Origin: Crotalaria pallida
Taxonomy: Eukaryota; Streptophyta; Magnoliopsida; Fabales; Fabaceae
Length of the DNA: 64,000 nt
Direction: 5' to 3'
NCBI GenBank assembly: GCA_037953625.1
Contig: CM075652.1
Span: 72,817,501-72,881,500, forward strand
Shown: positions 45,011 through 56,073 of the stretch, piece after piece
Numbering within the stretch: the first letter of the stretch is position 1
Layout of the letters: every line of letters begins with the position of its first letter
The notes under the pieces: generated by a model
Database searches by the model: none
Seen by the model: the letters and a program-made list of their open reading frames with translations, nothing else
Told to the model about the DNA's origin: nothing
Position numbers and translations under genes: made by a program

Positions 45011-45386
45011 GGATAGTGTTATTAGTTTAAGTCTATTGTTAGTATTTTGAGTCAAGGATTACCAAGCAATGAACCACTTATGTAATTAAGCTAAGCTTTT
45101 AATTCGGTCTTGTGGAATTCTTCTTCTTTGGAAGATTGAACAATGTAACCTTTTGGAAATTTTTATGAATACTTTTGATTCAATGCAATGGATCATGATG
45201 CTTTTGAAATCATGTCACTTCATGGAGATGAAAGTTTTATGAAAGGAACCGTTTCAGTAACAACTCGGTTTTCAGTAAAGGATTTTGAGTACACCTATGA
45301 TTTTTCAAAAAAAAAATGGCCTCATTTTTTTGCAACTTAATAAATAAAAGTTTATTATTCCGTGTTACGAAAATCGAGCTGTTACA

Positions 45387-46261
45387 ATATTTATTAAAAC
45401 TGATAATCATACTTGATAATTATAAATTTCATTACGCTGATAACAACGTAATTATATAAATCCATGTTATTATGTAATATAATTAAAGAAATTGATGTTA
45501 AAAATTGTAATATCATACTAATAATGGATCATAAATATGCTTCAATTAGTTACCACCAAAATAATAAGAATAAGAAAAATCATTAAAAAATAGTCATTAA
45601 AATATGGTACCTGCATAAGATGTTGAATAAAGTATTAAAAAGCCTGTTGCCCATGGAACCACCTTTTTCATGTCGTGGAAGCACCTTGGGCCCATCATCA
45701 TTGGAGAAATATAGCAAGTGAAAGACCGGAGAATAAAATCCTCTTTTTATAAATGTAACTTATTGTAACTGCCATTGTAATTTGTAAGTTTTGTAACTGC
45801 ATAATTGTTGAGAATTACTCAGAAAAATTAAAGAAAGAAGAAGAAAAAGAAGCAAATGAGTTATAGTACCAAAATTTTGATGTTGAAAGAAGAAGAAGAT
45901 AGTTAATGACATGCATACGTTGGAGCCAAGATAGGAAAAGACCAGAAGCATCTCATGCACCAAGAATGAGAAACATAGAAAGTGCAAATCTAGAAAAAAA
46001 TTTGAATAGATAGAAAAAAAAGAGAAAGTGCAAATCTAGGGAGTAATTTGAATAGATAAAATTTTGAATTTCAAAAGTCAAAAAAAAAATTTAAAAATTG
46101 AAAATTGAATTAGTAACCAACAATGCCATACCTTAGTTGTTCAGCATTGCTCAACTTTTTCTAATAAGCCAGGATTTCAAAATGGAGTAATAGGAAAACT
46201 CAAATAGGACATCTTTTTATACAATAGTAAAGATAAAGATAAAGATTTTATCATCTAAGAT
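45387..46261. other. AT-rich gap, possible exon fragment
   Basis: Mostly AT-rich. On the minus strand 45610-45735 reads as coding-like sequence containing SPMMMGPRCFHDMKK and ends at a donor-like TATGCAG|GTACC; it could be a broken gene exon. I do not recognise it. Confidence 0.25.
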
Positions 46262-46264
46262 TGA

Positions 46265-46435
46265 TGTAGTTGGTTTGGGGATGTGTCACTTAAGCAAGTG
46301 GTTATGGGTTTGATCCCCAACTCTTGTGAATGTAAAGAATTTCAGTTGGGAGGATCACCCCAAAGGATCGAACAGTACTCAAAGGATTAGTCACTGTACT
46401 TGAGTCGGTAAATATTTGGGAAACCAAAAAACATA
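46265..46435 (+). mobile_element. SINE-like element
   Basis: TGTCACTTAAGCAAGTGG (A-box-like) is followed by GGGTTTGATCCCC (B box, GGTTTGATCCC) and a body ending TTTGGGAAACCAAAAAA. The 3' segment (TCACTGTACTTGAGTCGG, TTGGGAAACCAAA) resembles that of the SINE at 34027-34225. No duplication was found. Confidence 0.6.
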
Positions 46436-47355
46436 ATATAAATAATTTTGATTAAATTTATTTGACTAATAATATAAGGACCAAAATCTTTGGACAATGA
46501 AAACACATGAGAATCAAAATCAAAATTATATTTACATTCATAGTTAATGACGAGCACAAAAACTAAAACAAAATTAAAAAGTAAGAATCAAAACGTAAAA
46601 TAAAAATGTACTAACAAATTTCAACATTTTAAACATTTATAGAACCAATTTGGTATTTTATTTATTGTAAGTTTTTTGCTTTCTCCGTGTTACAGCCTCA
46701 CCCATGACCCAAAACTCAAAAATATTTAGTATTACCTGTACTACTGAAAAAAATAATTAATTTTTTAACCTCAATTTTCAACGGGTTTTAACATAATATC
46801 CTAATTTATCTTTTCAATTGGCAAATAAATATGTAAATTAATAAACTTTATTTTAGTAATCCATCATGATGAAAAGGGTGCATTTTTTATTTTTTTTTAC
46901 GATTTTCTTAACCTTGGCTCTTAAGGTTGAGAATAAAAATTTTAAAGCAAATATTTTAAAAAAACTAAAAATTTAATTCAATTTTTTCAACTTATCATTT
47001 TCTAATACAAATGATTTACTGATGAGTTCTAATGCAAATATTTTTACAAATCATTTTCTAAGAATGAGGTTAAGAAAATCATCTTTTTATTACCTAATTA
47101 CTTAATAATTTTTTGATTTTATTTCATCTCTATTTTATTAATAACTAGTTTATTATCGATTGTTATCATTATTTTAATTGATTAAATGTATGTATAACAT
47201 GTTTTAATTGATTTATTTTTAAGGATTTTTCTAACCTCAACTTATAGGTTAATGAAGGAAACCCAAAAGATAATAAGTTTTATAGGAAAATGTTGCATTG
47301 AAAGAATTAAAAGACTTTGTATTTAGCCTTAATCCCAAAGACTTTGTTTTAGAAG
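46436..47355. other. AT-rich gap, no gene
   Basis: No coding sequence or repeat structure recognised. Confidence 0.3.
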
Positions 47356-47480
47356 AAATTATAATTTTTGCGAGCGTCTAACTTTTTGAACCCAATCAAT
47401 CACTTCCTGCCGATTACGAAACGACTCATCCTGCATAAAAGCACTGCTATAATATGTAAATTGAGTCATATATACCTGTA
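47356..47480 (-). pseudogene. Short exon-like fragment (FAR1/MULE-type, uncertain)
   Basis: On the minus strand TTTACAG|GTATATATG at about 47480 is followed by an open stretch containing QDESFRNRQEVIDWVQKVR and then a stop. The S/T-F-x-x-R-x-x-x-x-x-W-V-x pattern is common at the start of FAR1/MULE-derived plant proteins. It is only about 40 codons long, so the family call is tentative. Confidence 0.3.
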
Positions 47481-47963
47481 AAGAATAAAATGATATATAT
47501 TATTAATCATTTATCAGTGGATGATTGTGACGACATATACCTGATGACGGTGGAAAAACTTCATGTCGTGAGGTATATATCATGACAGCAAAAAATATCT
47601 TGGTCGTGATTGTAGTTCACGACCATGACAAAAAGTTTGGGTCATGACCCATACCTCACAACCAAAAAAAAAACCTCACAACCCCAAAAAAAAGTTTGGG
47701 TCGTGACCTTATACCTCACAATCCAAGCTTTTTTTTTCTTGGTCATGAGGCATACCTCACGACAACAAAGTGACGTTAAAAAAATAGACCAACAACATCA
47801 TGGATGTAGGAGAAAGTATGTGATGACGGGTGGAGTTTGGGGAGAGCTTAAAAAAATTAGGATTAGGATTGTTTTTTAAATCACAATTTTTATTAAGGAT
47901 AATGTTGAAAATAAATAAATATGTAGGATATGTAAAGTTATGAGTTGAATGGCAAAAACCCGC
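47481..47963. repeat. Inverted/direct repeats of CGTGAGGTATA motifs
   Basis: From 47560 to 47770 short motifs such as CGTGAGGTATATATCATGAC, GTCATGACCCATACCTCAC and GTCGTGACCTTATACCTCAC recur in both orientations, separated by A- and T-runs. No coding potential is evident. Confidence 0.55.
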
Positions 47964-50297
47964 TGTTGAATCAAATAGATTTTGATGAAGACAAATGACT
48001 CAGCTCGGTTCTCGGCCAAGGTCTGATGAAGTCAATCGAATCAGCTATGTTGTTGATCAGCTCTGTATGAATCAGCTCGGTGCGTACTCAGAAGTGATCA
48101 ATCCGAGCTATCGCTCATAGCAGAGCAGACTAAGTCAGCCGATGTCAAGCTCGGACATAAGTATAGAGTCTGAAGATCAAGATCAAGCTCAGCAGTTGCC
48201 TAGGTGCAAGTTCGGAAGACGTTCAGAATTTGCTCATGTAGCACAAGCCAAGATATCAAGGTCAAATCAAAAGCTCAGTTCGGAAGATGCTCAGAAGATG
48301 TTTGGAAGATGCTCAACAGTTGCTTTGAAGAAATGTAGTTGAACCAGCAGCAAGTCAGAAGCTCAGATGCAAGCTCGAAGATGATCAGCTCAACCGAAGT
48401 TAAGCTCGACCTTCCGACTAAATTAGTAAAGCTTCAGCGCATCAGATGGTCAGCTCGGCCTTTGGTTCAGTCAAGTAAAATGTTAAACCATCAGCTCGGC
48501 AGAACATTCAGCTCGGCTTAAGGATGCCAAATGCGAACAATCATCAAGCTCGGCTCAAAGCTTGAACAGATGCCAAGAACAAATGACAAATGCAAAGTCA
48601 TCAAGCTCGGCTCAAGTTACCCAAGCTCGGTGATGTTAATTATCAAGCTTGAACTTATGTCAAGCTCGGCAACACTGTTCATCAAGAAGATTACTCACTC
48701 ATGTCCCGAAGCTCGGTGACGATGCCAAGCCCGGTGAAGATGTCAAGTTTGAACTTTCGTCAAGATCAATGAAGTCTTCAAGCTCGGCAGTCCTCAAGCT
48801 CGGTTTCAGATCAACTCAGTTCAGAAGTCTTCAAGCTTTGAAGTCCTCAAGCTCGGCATCAGTTAAGCTCAGCCTTTACTCGGATGTAAAGCTCATTTTC
48901 AAGCTAGTTTGCATTGCTTGGTCAAAGTTCGAATTTCAAGGGTCAACTCGAGATCGAGTATAAATCTCGGCTAGAGCTTGGATCTCAAACAATTCAGTAC
49001 AAGCTTAAATGAGAAGCTCGACCACAGCTCGGAAGTCAAAGGTCAAGGACAAGCTCGGTTCACACTTGGTCAATTTCAGTGAAAGCATCATCAAGCTCAG
49101 TCTTTCAGCCCGGTTCAAGCTCAGTTTTGTCTTAGCTCTCTGCTGCATAAGAAATCAAGTTCCAAGCTCGAACAAATGACAAGCTCGGATACTGTTCATC
49201 GTCTACTACTTTCAGTTGTCTCAACGCCGCCAAACTTAAATTTCAAATTTAAAAAGGGATTGAATTCAGAAAGGACAATACGTGTTGCTGTGAATTGGAA
49301 GCATCTGAAATCATTCTTTGGAAAGGACATACGTGAATAAGAACGTTGCAATAAAATGAATAATGTCAGGAACATCCGTTGCAAGGACAGCTTGTGTCAC
49401 AAAATATCTTTCCTCAATGTTTGGTGCTGAGATCAGTATAAAAGCCTAAGCATTCATTCTCCAGAATAGAATATACGAAGAATAGGAAGATAGAAAAACC
49501 AAGGCACACCAAGACACAACAACAACAACAACATTTTCTTAGAACACAGAGAAACAAAACTTTCACATTTGAAACCCAAGTTTCAGTCTTCTCTGTGAAA
49601 TCCCTTTCTTAATCGATTACTCACTAGATACACAAACTTTCAAAATCATATTCTGTTGAGTTTTCGAGTTGGAGCCATACTCTTCTTTCATCATTGTAAC
49701 TTGTTTGAGACGAAGTTGTTCTTGAAGGTTTCAAGAAACTTCGGTGTTGTAAAGTGCTAAGGAGATTCTTCAGCCATCAATTTATTTGGGGTAAATTCAA
49801 GGGTTTGGTACACTCTTGAAGGGAGAGGTTTAGAGAGGTTCTCTTGTAAATCCTTGTGTAACCATTTAAATTGATTTTGAGTAAAAGCTCCCTAAAGGTT
49901 TTAGGGGGGACTGGACGTAGCTCTCAAGTGGGTGAGAGTGAACCAGTATAAAATTTTTCTATGTCTCTTCCTTTATTGCTTTTCCGCATTATCTGTTCTT
50001 TCTTGCATTTTCACATTTCCGAGCATTTAGTCGGCAAAACCGAACCTCTGCTCGTTAATTTGTGCTCGCTAAGTTCGCTGCAAAAACTGGTTTCTGTGTG
50101 TAGCAGCTCGGATAATCTATTACTTGGCTTAGACAATAGATTGTCAGCATCTGCTCGGCATTAACTCGGCATTTTTCATTAAACCAGCAAGCATAAATTA
50201 ACAACTTTCAATTAAATCCGAAAAATTGGTATTAGTGTTTCAAACTACTATTCAGCCCCCTCTAGTAAATTGTTAGGCCGCTTGTTGGTTTTCAACA
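47964..50297 (+). mobile_element. Solo Sirevirus LTR, motif-rich
   Basis: It starts TGTTGAATCAAATAG...TTTTGATGAAGAC and ends GTTGGTTTTCAACA, matching the ends of the complete Sirevirus LTRs (TTTTGATGATGAC near the start; TAGTAATTGCTAAGCC and TTGGTTTCCAACA at the end). The shared GGGGGACTGGA...GTGAACCAG block lies near 49905-49945. Flanks CCCGC and TCCGC agree at four of five positions. A TATA box is at 49437-49443. 48000-49200 is filled with about thirty AAGCTCGG-type motifs. Confidence 0.8.
49437..49443 (+). promoter_or_regulatory. TATA box of the solo Sirevirus LTR
   Basis: CAGTATAAAAGCC, about 1.47 kb into the LTR and directly downstream of the AAGCTCGG-rich zone, so that zone would be U3. 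Confidence 0.65.
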
Positions 50298-51410
50298 TCC
50301 GCCTAAAAAATTATGAATTAGGGGCTCACATTTTTTCTTCGCCTAGGACCTAATACAAGTTAGGATTAGGTTTATGTATGGAGGATTAAAGTAATGAAAG
50401 ATATGAAACGTATCGAAAAACCATATAAGTTTGTCAATACATCTTTTAAAGCAACTTACATCTTTCCACCAATATGTTCTTTAATTTGTTTTTTTTTAAT
50501 AAAGTTTATTCATTCATTTTGCAATGTGTAACTTTTCATATCCAATTCTTACACATAAAATTTTCAACTATTCCCCTATCGAGTTCTTAATATATAGGCG
50601 ATATTCTTTGAAATTATTTTCATATTGCTTGGAACACATTCGACACAAGTCCACAAAGGATCTTACACATCAATCCAAAAAGGACTATTTTCAAAAATTA
50701 AACAAAGTTCAAAGATTTAAAACATCGAAAAAAAAGTTTAAGAATTAATTCCAAAAGAGCACGTAAGTTCAGGGACTAAAATGTTAAATAAACTTATCTA
50801 CTATACTTATATAAAAACATCCCTTTTCGAGGCACCATGTTTGTCGGAGAAATTTTTGAGGCACCACGTTTGTTCGCTTAAGGAATATTTGTACATGAGC
50901 ATTTGTAGGTAGATAATATCGTCTTTAATCAAAATTATAATTTAAAATAAATAAATTATCTGTTCAAAATTAATATTTAAAATTAAATAAATTATCTATA
51001 TGTGAAAATGTTGAATTATTATCCTCATTTTGTTTAAAAAAAAATCGTTATCCTCAAAAAGATTGATAAACACAAACAGATGATGCTTGAACATTATCTG
51101 TATGTGAAATCATTATCCTCAGTTTGTTGAAAAAAGAAGTAATCATTATCCTAAAAAAAAAATATTTGAAAAAAAATCATTATATATAACATGATCTCAC
51201 CTTCATTCTTTACCTTTGTTTCACCTTCAGATCTCTCTACTCCCAAGAATTCTCTAATTTTATTATTTCGTATTTTATGTTCTTAATAATTTATTTCTTA
51301 TTTTATATTCATATTCTTATTCAATATTCATATTCCCAATCCTAATCTCAAGATTCTAAACAAATAACAATCAGGAGCAAACAAATACAATCAAGTTTCT
51401 TTTCAGGAGC
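50298..51410. other. AT-rich gap, no gene
   Basis: No coding sequence recognised; mainly poly-A/T and short repeats. Confidence 0.3.
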
Positions 51411-51655
51411 ATGGGTGATTTAGGAGTGAAGAAAGGAAGAAATAATATGAAGAAGGAGAAGTCTTCTTTTTCTACAATCAAAGCTCTTCCAAAAGAGTTG
51501 GTGGTAGAGGTTCTGGCAAGGGGTGACATCTCCTTCTATCTTAGACCTGTGGAAAAAATAACTAACTTGCAAAGATTTTCTTCATATCTTAAAGGATAAT
51601 TATGTGTACCAACATGCATCCATGGAAAACTTTGATTTGGTTTCTTTGTCATAGT
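51411..51655 (+). pseudogene. F-box gene fragment, frameshifted
   Basis: The ORF from 51411 begins with a basic stretch and IKALPKELVVEVLARG, the start of an F-box domain (SKP1-binding part of SCF ubiquitin ligases). After about residue 55 the recognisable sequence continues in another frame (KDFLHILKDNYVYQHASMEN, about 51565-51640), a pattern seen in At2g35280-like F-box proteins. Middle residues of the domain are missing and a frame change is present, so it is a remnant. Confidence 0.55.
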
Positions 51656-52727
51656 TTACACATGAGAAAGAACAATCATTCCAACAACATTAAAATATCA
51701 TCATTAATTCTATTTAATAATTAAATTAAAATTAAAATCATTATCTAAATGTATATTAAAAGATAACAACAACATTAAAAAAAAAACAAAATACAAACTA
51801 CAGACCCAAAGATAAAAATAGCTAAATTTAATCTAAATCTCTTCCTACTTTTTCTGTAATCACTTTATCTAAATGTATTATCGTGATAAATTTATTTTTT
51901 ATCAAAATAATTATGAAAAAATAATAATTAATATAAAAAGTGTTATATTAAAAAACTGAGGGATTAATCTATAAAAAAAACTTAGGGATTATTTGGTTAG
52001 GATATTCAGGAATAAAATTTTTTGATGCTATCTACAAATTACAAAAAGGATATAGATTCAATACTTATAAAACATATAAGAAGAAAAAGAATTTGCATGT
52101 CTCATCTAGAAATTTCCACGTAATCCATGAAGAGATCATAAATCTGTATAGGTTGCAATATCGAAATTGAGAATATTCCAATATTTTTTTAAAAGTTAAA
52201 CAAATTAAATACTAATAAAGTATAGATTTTTTCAAACATTAAAAATAATATGAATATATGATTAAATATAATGATTATCATTTTGTAAAAAGTTTGCAAT
52301 GGATAGTTATAATCTCTACAAAAAAACTGTAACAGATTTAAAAAAAAAAAGGTACATACATTTTAAAAATTGAAAAAAAAATTCAAGATGATTAGAACAA
52401 TTAGGGTAAAGACTTGTTAGGATCAAATCTTATGATTAATTTGAGATAAGATAAACGATGAAAAATATCAAAAATATTTAAATAATAATAATAATAATAA
52501 TAAATGTGATAATCATATTAAAAAGATGATAATTTATATTTAAAAAAATATTAAATTATCATGTCCCATGAAATAGGAAATATTTTGATTTATCCTCAAA
52601 TATACTCATAATACCATCAAACAAAAAAATTAAAAAAAAAATTTAATTTTGATTCCACTCCAATTAATCATAATATCATAATAAACGTAATAATGATATA
52701 TAAAAAGTGTTACTTCATTGATCAACT
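51656..52727. other. AT-rich gap with Helitron-like repeat
   Basis: No gene. 52560-52720 matches the repeat at 63590-63800 and 29510-29700. The Sirevirus inserted into this repeat, so left and right flanks belong to it. Confidence 0.45.
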
Positions 52728-54233
52728 TGTAAAATCAAGTCTCCGATTAAGGCGGATTAATTTTGATGATGACAATGTAATTAAATTATGGACTTAAAGT
52801 GAAGAATGCAAGCCAAACATTAAAGAAGATCAAGTGCTTAGTTATTTATTCATTCTCATTTAATTTTAATGTATTTTATTTTATTTATGAGAGTGGGTAG
52901 TTTAGGTTTTTATTCTCACATAAGGTCACATGATAATTATGCATGCAAGGTTGAGATTAAAACCAATTAGGCTTGAAGAGAGAATTGAAAACAATGTTAG
53001 AAAAACTTAATTTTTCCAACATTAAGCAATTCACTCGAGTGATTCTCAAAACACTCGAGTGATTTATGAATTTTCAGTAATATAGCCGTTGGATAAAGTA
53101 AAAAGGCAACCCTATCAGAGTTGACCAAAACACTCGAGTGTTTTCAAAAAGACTCGAGTGTTTTGGGTCTGACAGCAATTTTTCTAAACGTTAGAAGAGG
53201 ACAAAAAGGGAGAATAACTTGATTTTTCCTTCCCTTTTGTCCCCTCACTTATATTCTGATGTGTTGACCTCATTTACTACAACAAGCCAATACTCTTTCA
53301 TTGATTTCAATCTCTCTCAAGTGTTAAAATCTTTTCTCTCTCTAAACTCAACCAAACATTCATCTTTATAATTGTCTTAGTGAATTAAGAGAGTGTGCTT
53401 TAATTGTAAGAGAATTTTTTGTTGTACAATTCTCAAACACTCATACACTTCTTGTTCTAAAAATCTTGGTTGGTAACCAAGTGTACCTAAGTGGGTCTTA
53501 GGTTCATTCAAGACTTGAGAGGTTCTCAAGCAAGGGCTAAGAGGTTCTTAGCTTTGGTGGAGCTCTTGGAGGTTCCAAGGAGCAAAAGAAGAAGGGACTC
53601 TTCATCACCAAATCAAGTTGGGGTAGAAATTTCAAGAGTTTGGTACACTCTTGAAAAGGGTTAGGATTGAGTGAGGAATCTCAATTTAGCCTTGTAATTT
53701 CTAACAATTTGATTACTAGTAGAAACTCCTAAGTTGATTAGGGGGACTGGATTAGCACTCTAGATTGAGTGTGAACCAGGATAAATTGGTGTTGTCTCTC
53801 TCTTTATAGCTTTCTTAGATTTCAAGAAAAACCAAACCCTAAGTTCTCTAGAAAGGGGCTTTTACAATTTAAGTAGAAATTGGTAGCAATTAAATTGTTT
53901 TCAACTTGTTATACCTTCATTTAATTGCCCTCTACTTTGATTAATATCAGCTCTTGCCTAGTCTTTAAGATATTGAATCATTTGGCTAAATTTCTCTGAA
54001 ACTGAATTTTTCTGTTCTGCATAAAACACTCGAGTGTTTTCCAAATCACTCGAGTATTTATCAGGTTTTCACTCGAGTGTTCTTAAAATCACTCGAGTAA
54101 ATTGCCCAGTTTCAGAAAATCAAGCTTTTGATCAATTATCTTTTAATTGCACCGAAAATTAGTCACTGTTGCTTTCATATTACTATTCACCCCCCCTCTA
54201 GTAATTGCTAAGCCCTCTTGTTGGTTTCCAACA
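52728..54233 (+). repeat. 5' LTR of the Sirevirus
   Basis: 1506 bp, TGTAAAATC...TTTCCAACA. Contains two clusters of CACTCGAGTG-type palindromes, four near 53034-53162 and four near 54026-54101. Confidence 0.97.
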
Positions 54234-54235
54234 GG

Positions 54236-54251
54236 TGGTATCAGAGCTCGG
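54236..54251 (+). other. Primer-binding site of the Sirevirus
   Basis: TGGTATCAGAGCTCGG two bases after the 5' LTR, complementary to initiator tRNA-Met. Confidence 0.92.
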
Positions 54252-54299
54252 TCGAAAGATCGAGCGTAAAAGCTTTTTCGAAAAGATCATTTGGAAACT

Positions 54300-56060
54300 A
54301 TGGGCTCTAGCAATTATCAAGAAGGATCCTCTTCAATAAACTGCCCTCCATTCTTTAATGGTGAAGGGTATGCTTATTGGAAGGTTCGGATGAGAGTTTT
54401 TATTGAAGCAATAGACACCGATATTTGGGATGCAATAGAGGATGGTCCATATATTCCTAGACATATGATAAATGGGGAAGTCGTTGAAATTCCTAGGAAA
54501 AGTTGGAGTGATGATGATAAAAAGAAAGTATCCTATGATTTAAAAGCTAAGAACATCATCTTCTCCGCTTTATCCCATGATGAATTTTATCGAGTTTCTC
54601 AATGCAAGTCGGCTAAGGAAATGTGGGACACTTTGGAAGTCACACATGAAGGAACAAGTGAAGTAAGAAATGCTAGATTAAATTATTTAACACATGAATA
54701 TGAATTATTTCACATGTTCCCGAATGAATCTATTGATGACTTACAAAAGAGGTTTTCACATATCATTAGTCACTTGATTTCTCTAGGAAAGCAATTTCGT
54801 GATGGTGAAACTACTCACAAAATTTTAAGATGCCTTGATAGAAAATGGCAACCAAAGGTCACCGCCATCAAGGAGTCCAAGGATTTGAACACAATGGATT
54901 TGGCAACCTTGTTTGGGAAGCTCAAGGAACATGAGATTGATCTATCAAGACTTAGCTCACATGAGGAGTTGGACAAAAAGAAGAAGAGCATCTCTCTCAA
55001 GGCCTCAACAAAAGTTGTAAAAGAGGTTGAAGATGACTCTACAAGTGAGAACTCCGATCATGCACTCAATGAGGAGGAAATTGGATTATTTGCGAAAAGA
55101 TTCAATAAATTCCTCAAGGGTAAGAAGAGTGGCTCACCATCAAGAGATAGAAGACCCAAGGAACAAAAATCAAAGAACAAGACTTCAAGTGATGTAGTGA
55201 AGTGTCATGAATGTGGAGGCATTGGACATATAAGGATGGAATGTCCTACATACTTGAGAAAGAGTGAAAAGAAGACCCAAGAGGGGAAAGGCAAGAGAGC
55301 TTACATTGTGTGGGATGCATCGGAGAAGGAAGCAAACTCATCATCAAGTAGCTCGGATGATGAAGTTGCAAATCTATGTCTCATGGCTAGAAGCAACAAT
55401 GAAGCCTCAAGTGCCAAGAGTGAAAATGAGGATGAGGTATCATCTCAAAGTTCTAGCTTTTGCTCTTCCTCTATTCCTTATGATGATTTGCTCAATGAGT
55501 ATAATGAAATGTTGACACAATTTGAAAAACTAGCTAAGGTTAACAAGGAAAAAGGAAAGAAAATTTTGGAGTATCAAAAAGAAATCAATGAATTGGAAAA
55601 ATACATAAATGACTTGAAACTCCAAAATGCATCCTTAGAACTTGCTAGCTCTAGTCATGTTTGTGATTGTGCAAATCCTAAGGAAACTATCACTCATTGT
55701 GAGAAATGTGACTTTCTTGAAAATGAAATAAAAGATTTGAAACACAAACTCACAATATCAAATAGTGATAGAAACCTAGACCGGATAATTAATTCTCAAA
55801 GAAATTATTCAAACAAAACCGGTTTGGGATATGTCCATAAGAAAAAGGACAATAAAAAGGTTGGTTCATTTTCTAAAATTGATTATACAAAGAAACCAAC
55901 TTGCTTTTATTGTGGAAAGTTTGGACATACAAACAATAGGTGCCACATAAAACATTTTGAAATTCAAAAGGGCACTTATGTTTGGATTAAAAAGAAAGAA
56001 GCACCAAAAGCTAACCCAAAGGGACCCAACATAATTTGGGTACCCAAAATGAGAAAATGA
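54300..56060 (+). CDS. gag: Sirevirus Gag
   Basis: Nucleocapsid polyprotein that packages the element RNA. I start at the ATG at 54300 (586 residues); the open frame extends three codons further but without an ATG. A UBN2/Retrotran_gag_2-type domain covers roughly residues 15-230 (AYWKVRMRVFIEAID near its start, MFPNESIDDLQKRFSHII later). A first CCHC knuckle, CHECGGIGHIRMEC, is near 301 and a second, CFYCGKFGHTNNRC, near 534. Between them are a Ser-rich acidic stretch and a long coiled coil (about 395-450). The TGA at 56058 ends it 13 bases before the pol frame opens. Confidence 0.95.
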   Translation: MGSSNYQEGSSSINCPPFFNGEGYAYWKVRMRVFIEAIDTDIWDAIEDGPYIPRHMINGEVVEIPRKSWSDDDKKKVSYDLKAKNIIFSALSHDEFYRVSQCKSAKEMWDTLEVTHEGTSEVRNARLNYLTHEYELFHMFPNESIDDLQKRFSHIISHLISLGKQFRDGETTHKILRCLDRKWQPKVTAIKESKDLNTMDLATLFGKLKEHEIDLSRLSSHEELDKKKKSISLKASTKVVKEVEDDSTSENSDHALNEEEIGLFAKRFNKFLKGKKSGSPSRDRRPKEQKSKNKTSSDVVKCHECGGIGHIRMECPTYLRKSEKKTQEGKGKRAYIVWDASEKEANSSSSSSDDEVANLCLMARSNNEASSAKSENEDEVSSQSSSFCSSSIPYDDLLNEYNEMLTQFEKLAKVNKEKGKKILEYQKEINELEKYINDLKLQNASLELASSSHVCDCANPKETITHCEKCDFLENEIKDLKHKLTISNSDRNLDRIINSQRNYSNKTGLGYVHKKKDNKKVGSFSKIDYTKKPTCFYCGKFGHTNNRCHIKHFEIQKGTYVWIKKKEAPKANPKGPNIIWVPKMRK

Positions 56061-56073
56061 TTGTGTCTTGTAG

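Larger units (their letters stand above)
39192..45386 (+). mobile_element. 6.2-kb solo giant LTR, TSD ATATT
   Basis: It begins TGTGACGACCCGC and ends GAGCTGTTACA, with perfect 5-bp duplications ATATT at 39187-39191 and 45387-45391. No primer-binding site, polypurine tract or pol was found inside, and the two ends are not repeats of each other, so it reads as one very long LTR left by recombination. A TATA box (39749-39755) is followed by a leader with a (GA)n tract (39843-39871), donor-like GAG|GTGAGAG (42376), a purine-rich tandem array (43110-43480) and a conserved small ORF (44654-45010). The clade is presumably Ty3 from the end sequences; a non-autonomous LARD is the alternative. Confidence 0.88.

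Noticed and set aside
39192..45386. Full-length autonomous retrotransposon
   Set aside because: No pol, primer-binding site or polypurine tract and no repeated ends inside, so solo LTR or non-autonomous element fits better.
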